A DNA stretch of 64,000 nt from Geobacillus thermodenitrificans subsp. thermodenitrificans DSM 465 (lineage in GTDB: Bacteria > Bacillota > Bacilli > Bacillales > Anoxybacillaceae), in the NCBI RefSeq assembly GCF_000496575.1, contig NZ_AYKT01000005.1:124001-188000 (forward strand), read 5' to 3'. Both the position numbers and the translations under genes were made by a program. Numbering within the stretch: position 1 is the first letter of the stretch; every line of letters begins with the position of its first letter. The notes beneath the pieces were generated by a model. It worked only from the letters and a program-made list of their open reading frames with translations, did not search any database and had not been told where the DNA came from. Below are positions 18,237 through 27,282 of the stretch, one piece after another.

Positions 18237-19206
18237 CTTTCTCCCCCCATTGGCGGCGAATGGCCGCAATCCAGCGGCCCAGCCGCCGCTGTTGTTCGAT
18301 ATAAAGCTGCACCGCTTCCTCCGGCGCAATCGGCTGAAATTGAATGCGGTCGCCTGGGCGCGCCTGTGCCAACACTGGCAAATCAGCTGCCGCCACTTGG
18401 GCGATGCGCGGATAGCCCCCTGTTGTCTGACTGTCAGCCATCAACACGATCGGCTGGCCGGATGTCGGCACTTGCACCGTGCCGAACACAACCGCTTCCG
18501 ACACCATCTCCCGCTCGCGCCCAAGCACCAACGCCGGTCCAGAAAGCCTGTAACCAATCCGGTCGGACTGCGGTGTCACATGATAGCGGGCGGCAAAAAA
18601 CTGCCTGCGGCTTTCTGGCGTAAACTCGCTATATTCCGGTCCTGGGACAGCACGCACCGTTTTCGTTTTTCCGTCGATATATCGACCGGCATCTGAAGAA
18701 AGTCCCCAACGAAATGGCTTACGAATGTTATGCTCACGTGCAGTGCCAATTGGAAGCACATCTCCAGGCTGGAGCGGGCGGCCCGACAAACCACCTAGCT
18801 GCGCTGGAACGTATGTGGAGCGACTACCCATAACAGACGGAACACCGATGCCTCCTGACACTGCGATATAGGCGCGCCACCCTGCCTGGCACACCCCAAC
18901 CTTTAGGACATCTCCCGGCCGAATAATCACCGGTTTCCACATGGCCATCGGTTCTCCATTGAGCGTGCATGGGAAATCGCCGCCGCATACGGCGATGACC
19001 GTCTCGACGTGAAAACGAAGGGTCGGACCGGACATCGTTGCTTCGAGCACCGCCTCATCTCCCTCATTGCCAACAAGCGCATTGGCAAGGCGATACGCCC
19101 AAGCGTCCATCACCCCACCAACCGGCACACCGGCATTTCGATAGCCGATGCGCCCGCCATCTTGGACAGTTGTAAAAAATCCACCATCAATGACGTCCAT
19201 CATCAT
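18223..19206 (-). CDS. pxpC: 5-oxoprolinase subunit C (biotin-dependent carboxyltransferase-like)
   Basis: 327 residues of the KipA/AHS2 domain, with [25 protein letters not shown] at the start, then [13 protein letters not shown] and a C-terminal region with [24 protein letters not shown]. Three ATG codons in a row open the gene; 19206 was chosen because GGAG lies eight bases upstream. It overlaps the pxpB end by 20 bases. Works with PxpA and PxpB on 5-oxoproline. Confidence 0.92.
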   Translation of the reverse strand: MMMDVIDGGFFTTVQDGGRIGYRNAGVPVGGVMDAWAYRLANALVGNEGDEAVLEATMSGPTLRFHVETVIAVCGGDFPCTLNGEPMAMWKPVIIRPGDVLKVGVCQAGWRAYIAVSGGIGVPSVMGSRSTYVPAQLGGLSGRPLQPGDVLPIGTAREHNIRKPFRWGLSSDAGRYIDGKTKTVRAVPGPEYSEFTPESRRQFFAARYHVTPQSDRIGYRLSGPALVLGREREMVSEAVVFGTVQVPTSGQPIVLMADSQTTGGYPRIAQVAAADLPVLAQARPGDRIQFQPIAPEEAVQLYIEQQRRLGRWIAAIRRQWGEKDEND

Positions 19207-19888
19207 GTTCCTCTCTCCAACGTGCAAATTCCTCAGCGGTAATCCGGCGAAACTCAACGATGTCACCCGCTGAAAGCAAGCTTGGTTTCTCCCGATGCGG
19301 ATCAAACAGCCGAAGCGGTGTCCGGCCAATCAATTGCCAACCACCTGGCGTCGCGAGCGGATAAACACCCGTCTGTCCGCCGGCGATGCCGACCGAACCG
19401 GCAGGCACCGTTGTGCGCGGCACCGACCTCCTCGGCGTCGCCAAACGCGGTGATAAGCCCCCTAAATAGGCAAACCCGGGTGAAAAACCGATCATATAGA
19501 CGCGGTAACGGCCCGAGGAATGAAGCGCCACCACTTCATCTTCCGTCATCCCATGAAAGCGGGCGACATCCGCTAAATCCGGCCCGAACTCGCCGCCGTA
19601 ACAAACGGGAATGACGATGGTTCGCGTCGAATGGCGGGTGGCCTGTCCGGTCGATCCGATATTCTCGCGCAGCCAGGCACATACGTCAGCATAATTTCCG
19701 GCCACCACCGGATCATAATAGACGGTCAGTGAGGAAAACGCCGGCACGATTTCCTTGATGCCTTCTTTTCTCTCTCCCTGAAGCCGGGCTGCTGTTTCGT
19801 GAACGATATCGTTTACGGCTTCGTCAATGTAACTGGCAAATCGAACGGTCACCGCGTATTCGCATAACGGAAACAACGTGTATTCCAT
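19187..19888 (-). CDS. pxpB: 5-oxoprolinase subunit B (KipI family)
   Basis: 233 residues of the KipI/AHS1 domain: EIVPAFSSLTVYYDP, VIPVCYGGEFGPDLADVA, and the conserved YMIGFSPGFAYLGGL...RTTVPAGSVGIAGGQTGVYP stretch. In Bacillus the KipI homologue was first described as an inhibitor of kinase A, later as an oxoprolinase subunit. It starts two bases after kipR. Confidence 0.93.
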   Translation of the reverse strand: MEYTLFPLCEYAVTVRFASYIDEAVNDIVHETAARLQGERKEGIKEIVPAFSSLTVYYDPVVAGNYADVCAWLRENIGSTGQATRHSTRTIVIPVCYGGEFGPDLADVARFHGMTEDEVVALHSSGRYRVYMIGFSPGFAYLGGLSPRLATPRRSVPRTTVPAGSVGIAGGQTGVYPLATPGGWQLIGRTPLRLFDPHREKPSLLSAGDIVEFRRITAEEFARWREEHDDGRH

Positions 19889-19890
19889 CG

Positions 19891-20640
19891 TTACCCCTTC
19901 CCTTGAAAACCAAGTTCACGTGAGATATCCATCGCCGCCTGCTTTAATAGCGGAACGATGCGCACCACATCATCGGGCGAAAAACGTGGTTCCGGACCGG
20001 CGACGCTCAACCCAGCAACCGCTGCCCCTTCATGGTTGAAAATCGGCACAGCAACAGCAGCAGAGTAGTTTTCCAGCTCAGAACAACTAACCGTATAGCC
20101 TTGATTCCGGCCTTCTTCTACCAATCGGCGCAACACTTGTTTGTCTGTCACCGTACATTTAGCGATTTTCACTAGTTCCACTTGTTCTAAATACCGTTCC
20201 CGGTCAACTTCATCCATAAACGCAAGCAAGACGCGCGGGCACGCCCCAGCATACAGCGGTGCACGCCGCCCAACTTTCGTATAGACGCGCACCGGTTCGG
20301 ACGTCTCCACTTTTTCGATATACAGCGCTTCATCGCCGTCGCGGATGACTAAATTCACTGCTTCCTTCGTCTCCTCTTTCAGCCGCTCCATGACCGGCAG
20401 CGCCACTCGACGAATATCGAGCCGCTCGGCGACAAGCGCTCCGAACGTCAATAACGACAAGCCGAGTTCATACTGGTCGCCTTGTTTTTGCAAAAAGCCT
20501 AGCGCCACAAGCGACTGCGCCATCCGGTACACCGACGTTTTCGGCATCCGAAGCCGCGCAACCATCTCCGGCAGCGTTAACCGCTCGCAATCAAGAAACA
20601 AATCTAGCAGCTCTTTTGTTTTCAAAACCGTTTTATTCAT
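19891..20640 (-). CDS. kipR: IclR-family regulator of the oxoprolinase operon
   Basis: 249 residues: an N-terminal winged helix (LTLPEMVARLRMPKTSVYRMAQSLVALGFL) and a C-terminal IclR effector domain with YTVSCSELENYSAAVAVPIFN. It heads the operon here, whereas in Bacillus subtilis kipR follows the structural genes. ATG 20640 has AAGGAGAGG directly upstream. The leader holds inverted repeats that could be its own operator, so autoregulation is likely. Confidence 0.88.
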   Translation of the reverse strand: MNKTVLKTKELLDLFLDCERLTLPEMVARLRMPKTSVYRMAQSLVALGFLQKQGDQYELGLSLLTFGALVAERLDIRRVALPVMERLKEETKEAVNLVIRDGDEALYIEKVETSEPVRVYTKVGRRAPLYAGACPRVLLAFMDEVDRERYLEQVELVKIAKCTVTDKQVLRRLVEEGRNQGYTVSCSELENYSAAVAVPIFNHEGAAVAGLSVAGPEPRFSPDDVVRIVPLLKQAAMDISRELGFQGKG

Positions 20641-20652
20641 GGCCTCTCCTTG

Positions 20653-20689
20653 TTCCGAATATCGGAATGATAATTCCGAAATATGAATT
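20653..20689 (-). promoter_or_regulatory. Candidate KipR operators
   Basis: TTCCGAATATCGGAA (20653-20667) is an inverted repeat, and AATTCCGAAATATGAATT (20672-20689) repeats the TTCCGA half-site with weaker symmetry. Both lie between the -10 element and the kipR start. Confidence 0.5.
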
Positions 20690-20716
20690 TTATTTAAATT
20701 ATAACGAAAAGTCCAA
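20687..20716 (-). promoter_or_regulatory. Predicted kipR operon promoter
   Basis: Minus strand TTGGAC (20711-20716), 18-base spacer, TAAAAT (20687-20692). Confidence 0.55.
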
Positions 20717-20731
20717 TTATTTTCTACAAAA

Positions 20732-20766
20732 AACAAACAGCGTCCGATAAATGGACGCTGTTGGCT
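20732..20766 (-). terminator. Rho-independent terminator
   Basis: AACAGCGTCC / GGACGCTGTT stem with TGTTTTTTG on the minus strand, right after the acetyltransferase gene. Confidence 0.82.
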
Positions 20767-21207
20767 TCAAGATAAACGTTTCAAAAACACATAACTCACT
20801 TTTTGATATTCCATCTTTTGCTCGTAAAAACGATGGGCATCGGTTCGCTGCAAACCGGACGATAACGAAACGATCCCGTAGCCATGCGCTTTCGCCCAAT
20901 CGTGTACATACGACAACAACGCTTTCCCGTACCCTTTCGACCGCTCGCTCGAAGCGGTGACCAAATCACACACCCAAATAAAACGACCATTATAGAGTGT
21001 GATCATCGGCATGAATCCGATGACAGCAACCATTTTATCTTGATCATATAAGGCCACTAGCTTGTACCCTTCTTTTTCTTTCGCTTCACGCACAAGCGCG
21101 ACATACGTTTCCTCATCTAAGTGAGTGCGCAGCTCACGCATGACTGGAAAAGCGCTTCTCACTTCCTCTTCAGTTTCAAGCCAAACGAATTGTGGCACGG
21201 TTTCCAT
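20767..21207 (-). CDS. GNAT-family N-acetyltransferase
   Basis: 146 residues with the acetyl-CoA-binding core: VAVIGFMPMITLYNGRFIWVCDLVTASSERSKGYGKALLSYV, where RSKGYGKAL is the Q/RxxGxG/A loop, and HRFYEQKMEYQKVSYVF at the end. Substrate unknown. Stand-alone gene between two minus-strand units. Confidence 0.82.
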   Translation of the reverse strand: METVPQFVWLETEEEVRSAFPVMRELRTHLDEETYVALVREAKEKEGYKLVALYDQDKMVAVIGFMPMITLYNGRFIWVCDLVTASSERSKGYGKALLSYVHDWAKAHGYGIVSLSSGLQRTDAHRFYEQKMEYQKVSYVFLKRLS

Positions 21208-21370
21208 CCCCCTTCTCTATTTATGCAATTAATTATATCTATGTTTATCCAAAAATGGAAGAATAAGATTCCCCCACCCCCGCTTCCCCGGAAAGCGGAT
21301 CGTCCTGCTCGTACGTAAAAAGCATAACGAACCGCGGGACCGGTTGGGCACATTGAATCGCTTGTTGCCA

Positions 21371-21410
21371 AAAGCAAACAAGGAAGCGCGCTTTGAAGAC
21401 GCTTCCTTTC
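21371..21410 (-). terminator. Terminator downstream of the NAD(P)HX repair gene
   Basis: AAGGAAGCG / CGCTTCCTT hairpin about 75 bases after the stop of the repair gene. The T-run on the minus strand is interrupted (TTGTTTGCTTTT), while the plus strand shows TTTCTTTTC, so it may work in either direction. Confidence 0.6.
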
Positions 21411-21482
21411 TTTTCTTTATCCGTAAACGTTGAGCAGCCAAGACCTTCTTCCTAGTAAAACGGCTGGCCACTCCCATCACGT

Positions 21483-23018
21483 TCACACTTGCGCACCATC
21501 GCCCAGCCTAGCCAACACAGCCGGCAATGCGTCAATGACGTCAGAAGCCAAGACGTCCCACAGTGAATGACCGTTTTGCACAAGCCAATCAGCTGCTTGG
21601 CCGTGGACGAACACAGCATTATTCACCGCCGGCTGCACCGCCTCATGCTGCAACAAAAACGCCGCCACGATGCCAGTCAACACATCGCCGCTTCCCCCCT
21701 TAGCCAACGCCGGGTTGCCGGTCGCGTTCACATATTGCGCCCCGTCTGGCGTGGTGACAATCGTATACGGCCCTTTTAAGACGACATACACACCATATTC
21801 CATAGCCAGCCGCTTCGATACGCCAAAGCGGTCATGCTCCACTTCGCGAATGGAACGATGGACAATGCGCGCCATCTCTCCCGGGTGCGGGGTAATCACC
21901 GTCGGGGCGCTCCGTTCGCGCACTCGTTCGGCGTAGTCATCCCAAAAAAACAAAGCGTCTGCATCAATGACAAGCGGCACTGGCTGGCGCACAAGTTCGC
22001 TCACTAAGCGTCGCACTCCTTCCGTTCGCCCCATTCCCGGGCCGATGGCCATCGCGTCGATATCAAGCCCAGCCCAATCAGCCACGCCAGCAAATGCGCC
22101 ACCCTCTGCCGGCCATAACCGGTACATCGCCTCCGGCACACGGCTGGCAACTGCCTCGTACACCGTTTCCGGAACGGCCATCGTCACAAGCCCGGCCCCG
22201 CTGCGAAGTGCCGCTTTCGCTGTCATCGTTACCGCCCCGCTCATCTCCTTAGATCCGCCGACAATGAGCAGCTTACCGTGCGTTCCTTTATGCGATGACC
22301 GTTTTCGCTTCGGCATTGTCTGCACCACATCGCTATGTTCCCACAAAAACCGGGCATCTGTCTTCACCTGCACCGCTAGCGGCGGGATGCCGATATCGAC
22401 CACAGCGATCTCTCCGTAATAATCCGCCGCAGGAAACGTATACGCCCCAAGCTTCGGACATTGGACGGTAAGCGTCGCATCAGCACGAATGGCGGTGCTG
22501 ACATCGCCTCCATCAGCCGGCACCCCGCTTGGCACATCGATCGCGTATACCGTTGCGGACGTGCGATTCACTTGCTCAATGATTTCTTTATACGGCAGGC
22601 GCACGTCTCCTTTGATGCCAATGCCAAGGAGCGAGTCAATGATGACGTCGTAATGTGGCACGTGTGCCGCAAACGCTCGTTCATTCCCCTCATAAGCTAT
22701 CCAAGAATACCCCGACCGCTCGTACACCTCAAGCGCCGTGCGCGCCGCGCCTTTCACCTTCTCTTGCAGCGGCACGAGCCATACATCGGCGTCATAACCA
22801 TAACTTTTCAACATGCGTGCAATGACCAATCCGTCGCCGCCGTTATTGCCCGTCCCGACGAGCACCGCCACCCTAGCCGTGTGTGGAATTCGCTCTTTCA
22901 ACACCCGAAACAGTGCCTGCCCAGCGTTTTCCATCAACGAGTCATCACGAATGCCGATCCGCTCGGCCACTTCTCGGTCAATGGCGTACATTTCATCAGC
23001 CGTTACGATCGGAATCAT
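21483..23018 (-). CDS. Bifunctional NAD(P)HX epimerase / ADP-dependent dehydratase
   Basis: Repairs hydrated NADH and NADPH. Residues 1-215 are the epimerase (NnrE) with LVGTGNNGGDGLVIARML, DSLLGIGIKG and AIDVPSGVPADGG. Residues 225-505 are the ribokinase-like dehydratase (NnrD) with GKLLIVGGS, TPHPGEMARI and NATGNPALAKGGSGDVLTGI. Length 511 matches the fused form. It is divergent from the methionine transport operon and probably housekeeping. Confidence 0.93.
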   Translation of the reverse strand: MIPIVTADEMYAIDREVAERIGIRDDSLMENAGQALFRVLKERIPHTARVAVLVGTGNNGGDGLVIARMLKSYGYDADVWLVPLQEKVKGAARTALEVYERSGYSWIAYEGNERAFAAHVPHYDVIIDSLLGIGIKGDVRLPYKEIIEQVNRTSATVYAIDVPSGVPADGGDVSTAIRADATLTVQCPKLGAYTFPAADYYGEIAVVDIGIPPLAVQVKTDARFLWEHSDVVQTMPKRKRSSHKGTHGKLLIVGGSKEMSGAVTMTAKAALRSGAGLVTMAVPETVYEAVASRVPEAMYRLWPAEGGAFAGVADWAGLDIDAMAIGPGMGRTEGVRRLVSELVRQPVPLVIDADALFFWDDYAERVRERSAPTVITPHPGEMARIVHRSIREVEHDRFGVSKRLAMEYGVYVVLKGPYTIVTTPDGAQYVNATGNPALAKGGSGDVLTGIVAAFLLQHEAVQPAVNNAVFVHGQAADWLVQNGHSLWDVLASDVIDALPAVLARLGDGAQV

Positions 23019-23152
23019 TGCCCATTCCCCTTTCCATTTCCATCCCTATTGTTTAGTGTACAATTTTTCCAAGCGAAAGACGAGCACAAATATTTTCTCT
23101 AGAAGCGCAACGATGTAAACGTTTCCTGAAGAATCCGAATGGAAAATACATA

Positions 23153-23181
23153 TTGACAACACATAGCTGTCGCATTATCAT
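23153..23181 (+). promoter_or_regulatory. Sigma-A promoter of metNIQ
   Basis: TTGACA (23153-23158), 17-base spacer, TATCAT (23176-23181), about 30 bases before the riboswitch. Confidence 0.75.
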
Positions 23182-23211
23182 GAATTTCATAAAAATTACA
23201 TACAGCAAACC

Positions 23212-23317
23212 GCTTATCAAGAGTGACTGAGGGAACAGGCCCAATGACGTCCGGCAACCTCCCCTTGAGGGAACGGTGCTAATTCCTGCAGAATGGCTTT
23301 CATTCTGAAAGATAAGT
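23212..23317 (+). promoter_or_regulatory. SAM-I (S-box) riboswitch
   Basis: The leader shows the S-box core: CTTATCAAGAG at the 5' arm of P1, GTGACTGAGGGA, GGCCC...ATGAC, CCGGCAACC, CGGTGCTAATTCC, and the closing GATAAG. It is followed by a terminator hairpin ahead of metN. In this family SAM binding favours the terminator, so the transporter is made when methionine is short. Confidence 0.95.
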
Positions 23318-23337
23318 CGGGAGTTTACATACCACCG

Positions 23338-23370
23338 ATGCCTCTTTCCGAATGAAAGAGGCATTTTTGT
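23338..23370 (+). terminator. Riboswitch-controlled terminator
   Basis: ATGCCTCTTTC / GAAAGAGGCAT stem and TTTTTGTTT, between the S-box and metN. Confidence 0.9.
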
Positions 23371-23407
23371 TTACCAAATTCTACCTATCAACACAAGGAG
23401 GATGGAC

Positions 23408-24421
23408 ATGATCGACATTCAAAACGTTACAAAGGTGTATACAACGAAAAAGAAACAAACCGTTGCGGTAGACAACGTATCACTTACGATTCGCGATGGT
23501 GAAATTTTTGGCATCATCGGCTACAGCGGCGCTGGAAAAAGCACGCTGCTGCGCTGCTTAAACGCCCTAGAACGTCCCACATCCGGCCGCATTCTCATCG
23601 ATGGGATCGATGTAACAGCATTAGATGCCAAAGAACTGCGGCAAGTGCGCCAAAAAATCGGAATGATTTTCCAACACTTTTCTTTAGTTAGCTCGAAAAC
23701 AGTATTTGAAAATATCGCCTTCGCCTTAAAAGCAGCTAAAAAACCGAAACCGGACATCGAAAAACGGGTCAATGAGCTGCTCGACATGGTCGGTCTATCC
23801 GACAAGCGGGACGCCTATCCGGCGCAGCTGAGTGGCGGGCAAAAACAGCGCGTCGGCATCGCCCGGGCACTCGCTAACAATCCGACCGTCCTGTTATGCG
23901 ATGAAGCCACATCGGCGCTCGATCCGAGCACGACCAAATCGATTTTAGAACTGCTGAAAAAAATTAACCGTGAGCTCGGTATTACGATCGTCTTCATTAC
24001 TCACGAAATGGAAGTGGTCAAACATATATGTGACCGCGTTGCCGTCATGCAAAACGGCAAAGTGATTGAACTCGGCACCGTTTATGAGCTGTTTACCCAT
24101 CCGAAAGAAGAATTAACGAGATCGTTCGTCCATAGCGTCATGCATGTTGACTTGCCTGCACATTTACGGGAAACGCATACGGGGACGATCGTGAAAATTC
24201 AGTTTGAAGGCAAAAGCGCGACGGAAACAATCGTTTCCGATATGTTGCAACAATTTGAAGTAAAAGGAAATATTTTGCATGCCAAAATCGAGTATATCCA
24301 AGACAAACCGCTCGGTATTTTTGTGATGGAGCTGATCGGGAAAGAGGATGAAATTCAACGGGCGATGGATTATATCGCTAAACGGACGAACAGATTGGAG
24401 GTTGTTTCGCATGCTGCTTGA
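23408..24421 (+). CDS. metN: Methionine ABC importer ATPase
   Basis: 337 residues. Walker A GYSGAGKST, signature LSGGQKQR, Walker B VLLCDEATSALDP and H-loop THE are all present; the C-terminal part from about 260 is the NIL domain, which senses methionine. ATG 23408 has AAGGAGG six bases before it; the in-frame ATG at 23402 directly abuts that site. First gene of metNIQ under the SAM riboswitch. Confidence 0.95.
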   Translation: MIDIQNVTKVYTTKKKQTVAVDNVSLTIRDGEIFGIIGYSGAGKSTLLRCLNALERPTSGRILIDGIDVTALDAKELRQVRQKIGMIFQHFSLVSSKTVFENIAFALKAAKKPKPDIEKRVNELLDMVGLSDKRDAYPAQLSGGQKQRVGIARALANNPTVLLCDEATSALDPSTTKSILELLKKINRELGITIVFITHEMEVVKHICDRVAVMQNGKVIELGTVYELFTHPKEELTRSFVHSVMHVDLPAHLRETHTGTIVKIQFEGKSATETIVSDMLQQFEVKGNILHAKIEYIQDKPLGIFVMELIGKEDEIQRAMDYIAKRTNRLEVVSHAA

Positions 24422-25076
24422 TACATTACTAGGCCTGCTTCCGGAGTTGAATAAGGCGTTTTTCGAAACGATTTATATGGTGGCTATTTCCTTGTTTGTC
24501 GCGATCATTGTTGGATTGCCGCTTGGCGTTTTGCTGTTCGTCACCGACCGCGGCTTGTTTTTGGAACATGCCATTTTAAAATCCGTTCTCGGCTTTCTCG
24601 TTAACATGGTTCGATCGATTCCGTTTATCATTTTGCTTGTCGGTCTCTTACCGCTGACAAAGCTCCTCACGGGAACTACGATCGGACCGACAGCAGCCTC
24701 TGTTTCTTTATCGGTGGCGGCTATTCCCTTTTTCGCACGAATCGTGGAAACCTCGTTGCGCGAGATTGAAAAAGACGTTATTGAAGCAGCGGTGGCGGTT
24801 GGGGCGACGCCGTGGATGATCATTAAAGACGTGCTGCTCCCAGAAGCCCGACCGGGCATTGTACAAGGAATAACAATTACAACAATCAGTTTAGTCGGCT
24901 ATTCCGCAATGGCCGGAATCGTGGGCGGCGGCGGTGTCGGCGATTTAGCCATTCGTTTCGGCTATTACCGCTATGACAATACGGTCATGATCACCACTAT
25001 TGTTATTTTAATTTGCCTTGTCCAAGTCATCCAGTTTGCCGGCGACCGCATCGCTCGTCTTGTTGACAAGCGATAG
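24411..25076 (+). CDS. metI: Methionine ABC importer permease
   Basis: 221 residues, five membrane helices, with the permease EAA-type loop EAAVAVGATPWMIIKDVLLPEARPGI. It overlaps the end of metN by 11 bases; GGAGG sits ten bases before ATG 24411. Forms the membrane channel with MetN and receives substrate from MetQ. Confidence 0.94.
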   Translation: MLLDTLLGLLPELNKAFFETIYMVAISLFVAIIVGLPLGVLLFVTDRGLFLEHAILKSVLGFLVNMVRSIPFIILLVGLLPLTKLLTGTTIGPTAASVSLSVAAIPFFARIVETSLREIEKDVIEAAVAVGATPWMIIKDVLLPEARPGIVQGITITTISLVGYSAMAGIVGGGGVGDLAIRFGYYRYDNTVMITTIVILICLVQVIQFAGDRIARLVDKR

Positions 25077-25113
25077 GCCGCTTACTATTAAACTCACTCA
25101 TAGGGAGGACTTC

Positions 25114-25962
25114 ATGATGAAAAAATGGTTGATGGCGCTCACATTGCTTCTCGTGTTCGGCACTCTTGCCGCCTGCGGCAACAGCAGCTCCTCATCTGAG
25201 AGCAGCGCTGAATCGAAAGAGAAAAAAGAGTTGACAATCGGAGCGACTTCCGGTCCGTACAGTGATATGGTGAATAAGGCGATCAAGCCGATTTTGGAGA
25301 AAAAAGGGTATGAAGTAAACGTCGTCGAATTCAGCGATTATATCCAACCAAACTTGGCTTTAGCCAACGGCGACCTAGATGCAAACTTGTTCCAGCACAA
25401 AATTTATATGGAAAATTTCGCAAAAGAGCACAACTTGGACCTTTCGGAAGTCATCGTTGTACCGACCGCCCCAATGGGCATTTATTCAAACAAATTCAAA
25501 TCACTTGATGAAGTGGCCGCCGGGAGCGAAATCGCCATCCCGAACGACCCGACGAACTTGGCGCGGACGTTGTTAATTTTGCAAGATCACGGCTTAATTA
25601 AACTCGACTCAGCCGTAAACCCGCTCACGGTGTCAGAAAAAGATGTCAAAGAAAATGTGAAACATCTCCAATTCAAGCCGATTGAAGCTGGCCAGCTGCC
25701 GCGCACGGTGGAAAGTGTTGATTTGGCAGCTGTCCCCGGCAACTTCGCCTTAGCGGCGAAAATGGATTTAACCGACGCCTTAGCGTTGGAAAACATGCCG
25801 GATGACTACCGGAATCGCATTGTTGTCAATACAAAAGATTTGAACCAACCGTTTGTCAAAGATCTCAAAGAAGCAGTCGAGTCAAAAGAATTTGAGAAAG
25901 TCATTGATCAAGAGTTTCGAGGGTTCGGCAAACCGAAATGGATGCTAGAACGAAACAAATAA
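25114..25962 (+). CDS. metQ: Methionine-binding lipoprotein
   Basis: 282 residues of the NlpA/MetQ family. A signal peptide ends in the lipobox LAAC with the lipidated cysteine at residue 21. Then come TIGATSGPYSDM, VEFSDYIQPNLALANGDLDANLFQH and VDLAAVPGNFALAA, typical of MetQ. AGGGAGG precedes ATG 25114 (ATG 25117 is an alternative). It binds methionine outside the cell for MetNI. Confidence 0.94.
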   Translation: MMKKWLMALTLLLVFGTLAACGNSSSSSESSAESKEKKELTIGATSGPYSDMVNKAIKPILEKKGYEVNVVEFSDYIQPNLALANGDLDANLFQHKIYMENFAKEHNLDLSEVIVVPTAPMGIYSNKFKSLDEVAAGSEIAIPNDPTNLARTLLILQDHGLIKLDSAVNPLTVSEKDVKENVKHLQFKPIEAGQLPRTVESVDLAAVPGNFALAAKMDLTDALALENMPDDYRNRIVVNTKDLNQPFVKDLKEAVESKEFEKVIDQEFRGFGKPKWMLERNK

Positions 25963-25973
25963 CACAACGATAC

Positions 25974-25998
25974 GCCGCTCTGCATGGGCGGCATTTTC
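25974..25998 (+). terminator. Rho-independent terminator
   Basis: GCCGC ... GCGGC stem followed by ATTTTCTT after metQ; stem short. Confidence 0.6.
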
Positions 25999-26073
25999 TT
26001 CTGTAGACGATGGGGATAAAAAAGCAGTATAGTAGAAGTGTTCCGTTTCATTTCGTTCCAAAAGAGGCGATCA

Positions 26074-27270
26074 ATGTTGACATACATTGAAAAAGGAAGC
26101 AGCGAATACATCAAAGCAAGCGCATCATTATTTTTTGGCGGCTTTGTGACATTTGCCGTCCTGTACACGACCCAACCGCTGCTGCCGATTTTCGCTAAAC
26201 AGTTTGACGTTTCCGCCGCAGCAGCGAGCTTAACCGTATCGGCATCGACCGGTACGCTTGCGGTTATGATGCTGATCGCCGCCAACTTGTCAGATCGAAT
26301 CGGCAAAAAACGCGTGATGACAGTATCGATGTGGCTGACCTCGCTCCTTGCCATCGCAATGGCGTTCAGCCCAAACTTTGCGGTGCTGCTTGCAGCGCGT
26401 ACCTTCATTGGCATCTCAGCAGCAGGCATTCCTTCATTGGCGATGGCCTATGTCGCTGAAGAATTCCACCCGGCAAGCGTCGGCAAAGCGATGGGGCTTT
26501 ATATTAGCGGCACATCGATCGGCGGCATGGCCGGACGAATTTTGACTGGGGTGCTTACCGATCTTTTTTCATGGCGATGGGCACTTGGGATCATCGGCCT
26601 TCTTTCCCTAGCGCTTTGCCTCGCCTTCACCGCCCTTCTGCCTGCTCCAAGACAGGCACCCCAGCGGCGAAACAGCGACGAAGCAGCATGGCGGACGTAC
26701 GCTGTCCATCTTCGCAACAAGCCGCTAATGGCGCTCGTTGTCCTTGGCTTTTTGTTTATGGGCGGCTTTGTGACGCTCTACAATTACATCAGCTTTTTGT
26801 TAAGCGAACCGCCGTATTCGTTCCGCCAGTCGGTGCTCGGGTTTTTATTTATTGTATATATCTTTGGCAGCTTCAGCTCTGTGTATATGGGGCGGAAGGC
26901 AGATGAGTACGGCCATGCGCGCACCCTTCGCCTTTCGGTGGCTGTAACAGCACTTGGAGCGTTTGTCACGCTCGCTCCTTCGGCACTCGTAAAAATAGCC
27001 GGTCTGGCGCTGTTTACGTTTGGCTTTTTCGGCTGCCATTCGATTGCAAGCGCTTGGATTGGGGAACGGACGCACATTCATAAAACGCAAGCGTCCTCCT
27101 TATATCTTCTTTTCTATTATTTAGGGTCAAGCCTCGCCGGAACGGCGGGCGGTTACGTTTGGGTTCACTTTCATTGGATCGGCGTCATCGCCTTTATTTT
27201 GGCATTACTCTCCTTATCTTACCCACTCATCCTGTTTGCGGAAAAACGGCGGCCATCACACGTAAGATGA
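26074..27270 (+). CDS. MFS transporter, YnfM-like
   Basis: 398 residues with twelve membrane helices of the major facilitator superfamily. The N half shows YTTQPLLPIFAKQFDVSAAAASLTVSASTGTLA and the loop 2-3 motif NLSDRIGKKRVM; the C half shows YMGRKADEYGHARTL. The pattern is closest to the YnfM/arabinose-efflux-like group, whose substrates are mostly unknown. ATG 26074 follows AGAGG. Single gene with a terminator overlapping its end. Confidence 0.82.
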   Translation: MLTYIEKGSSEYIKASASLFFGGFVTFAVLYTTQPLLPIFAKQFDVSAAAASLTVSASTGTLAVMMLIAANLSDRIGKKRVMTVSMWLTSLLAIAMAFSPNFAVLLAARTFIGISAAGIPSLAMAYVAEEFHPASVGKAMGLYISGTSIGGMAGRILTGVLTDLFSWRWALGIIGLLSLALCLAFTALLPAPRQAPQRRNSDEAAWRTYAVHLRNKPLMALVVLGFLFMGGFVTLYNYISFLLSEPPYSFRQSVLGFLFIVYIFGSFSSVYMGRKADEYGHARTLRLSVAVTALGAFVTLAPSALVKIAGLALFTFGFFGCHSIASAWIGERTHIHKTQASSLYLLFYYLGSSLAGTAGGYVWVHFHWIGVIAFILALLSLSYPLILFAEKRRPSHVR

Positions 27271-27279
27271 CCGCCGCTT
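27245..27279 (-). terminator. Terminator shared by MFS and zinc-finger genes
   Basis: CGGCGG-CAT ... ATG-CCGCCG stem with TTTTT on the minus strand; it also spans the MFS stop codon. Confidence 0.7.
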
Positions 27280-27282
27280 CCA

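Noticed and set aside
21229-21486. 85-codon minus-strand frame between acetyltransferase and repair gene
   Set aside because: Arginine-rich shadow frame crossing a terminator, without a ribosome site.
23402-23407. ATG 23402 as metN start
   Set aside because: It directly abuts the AAGGAGG site; ATG 23408 has normal spacing.
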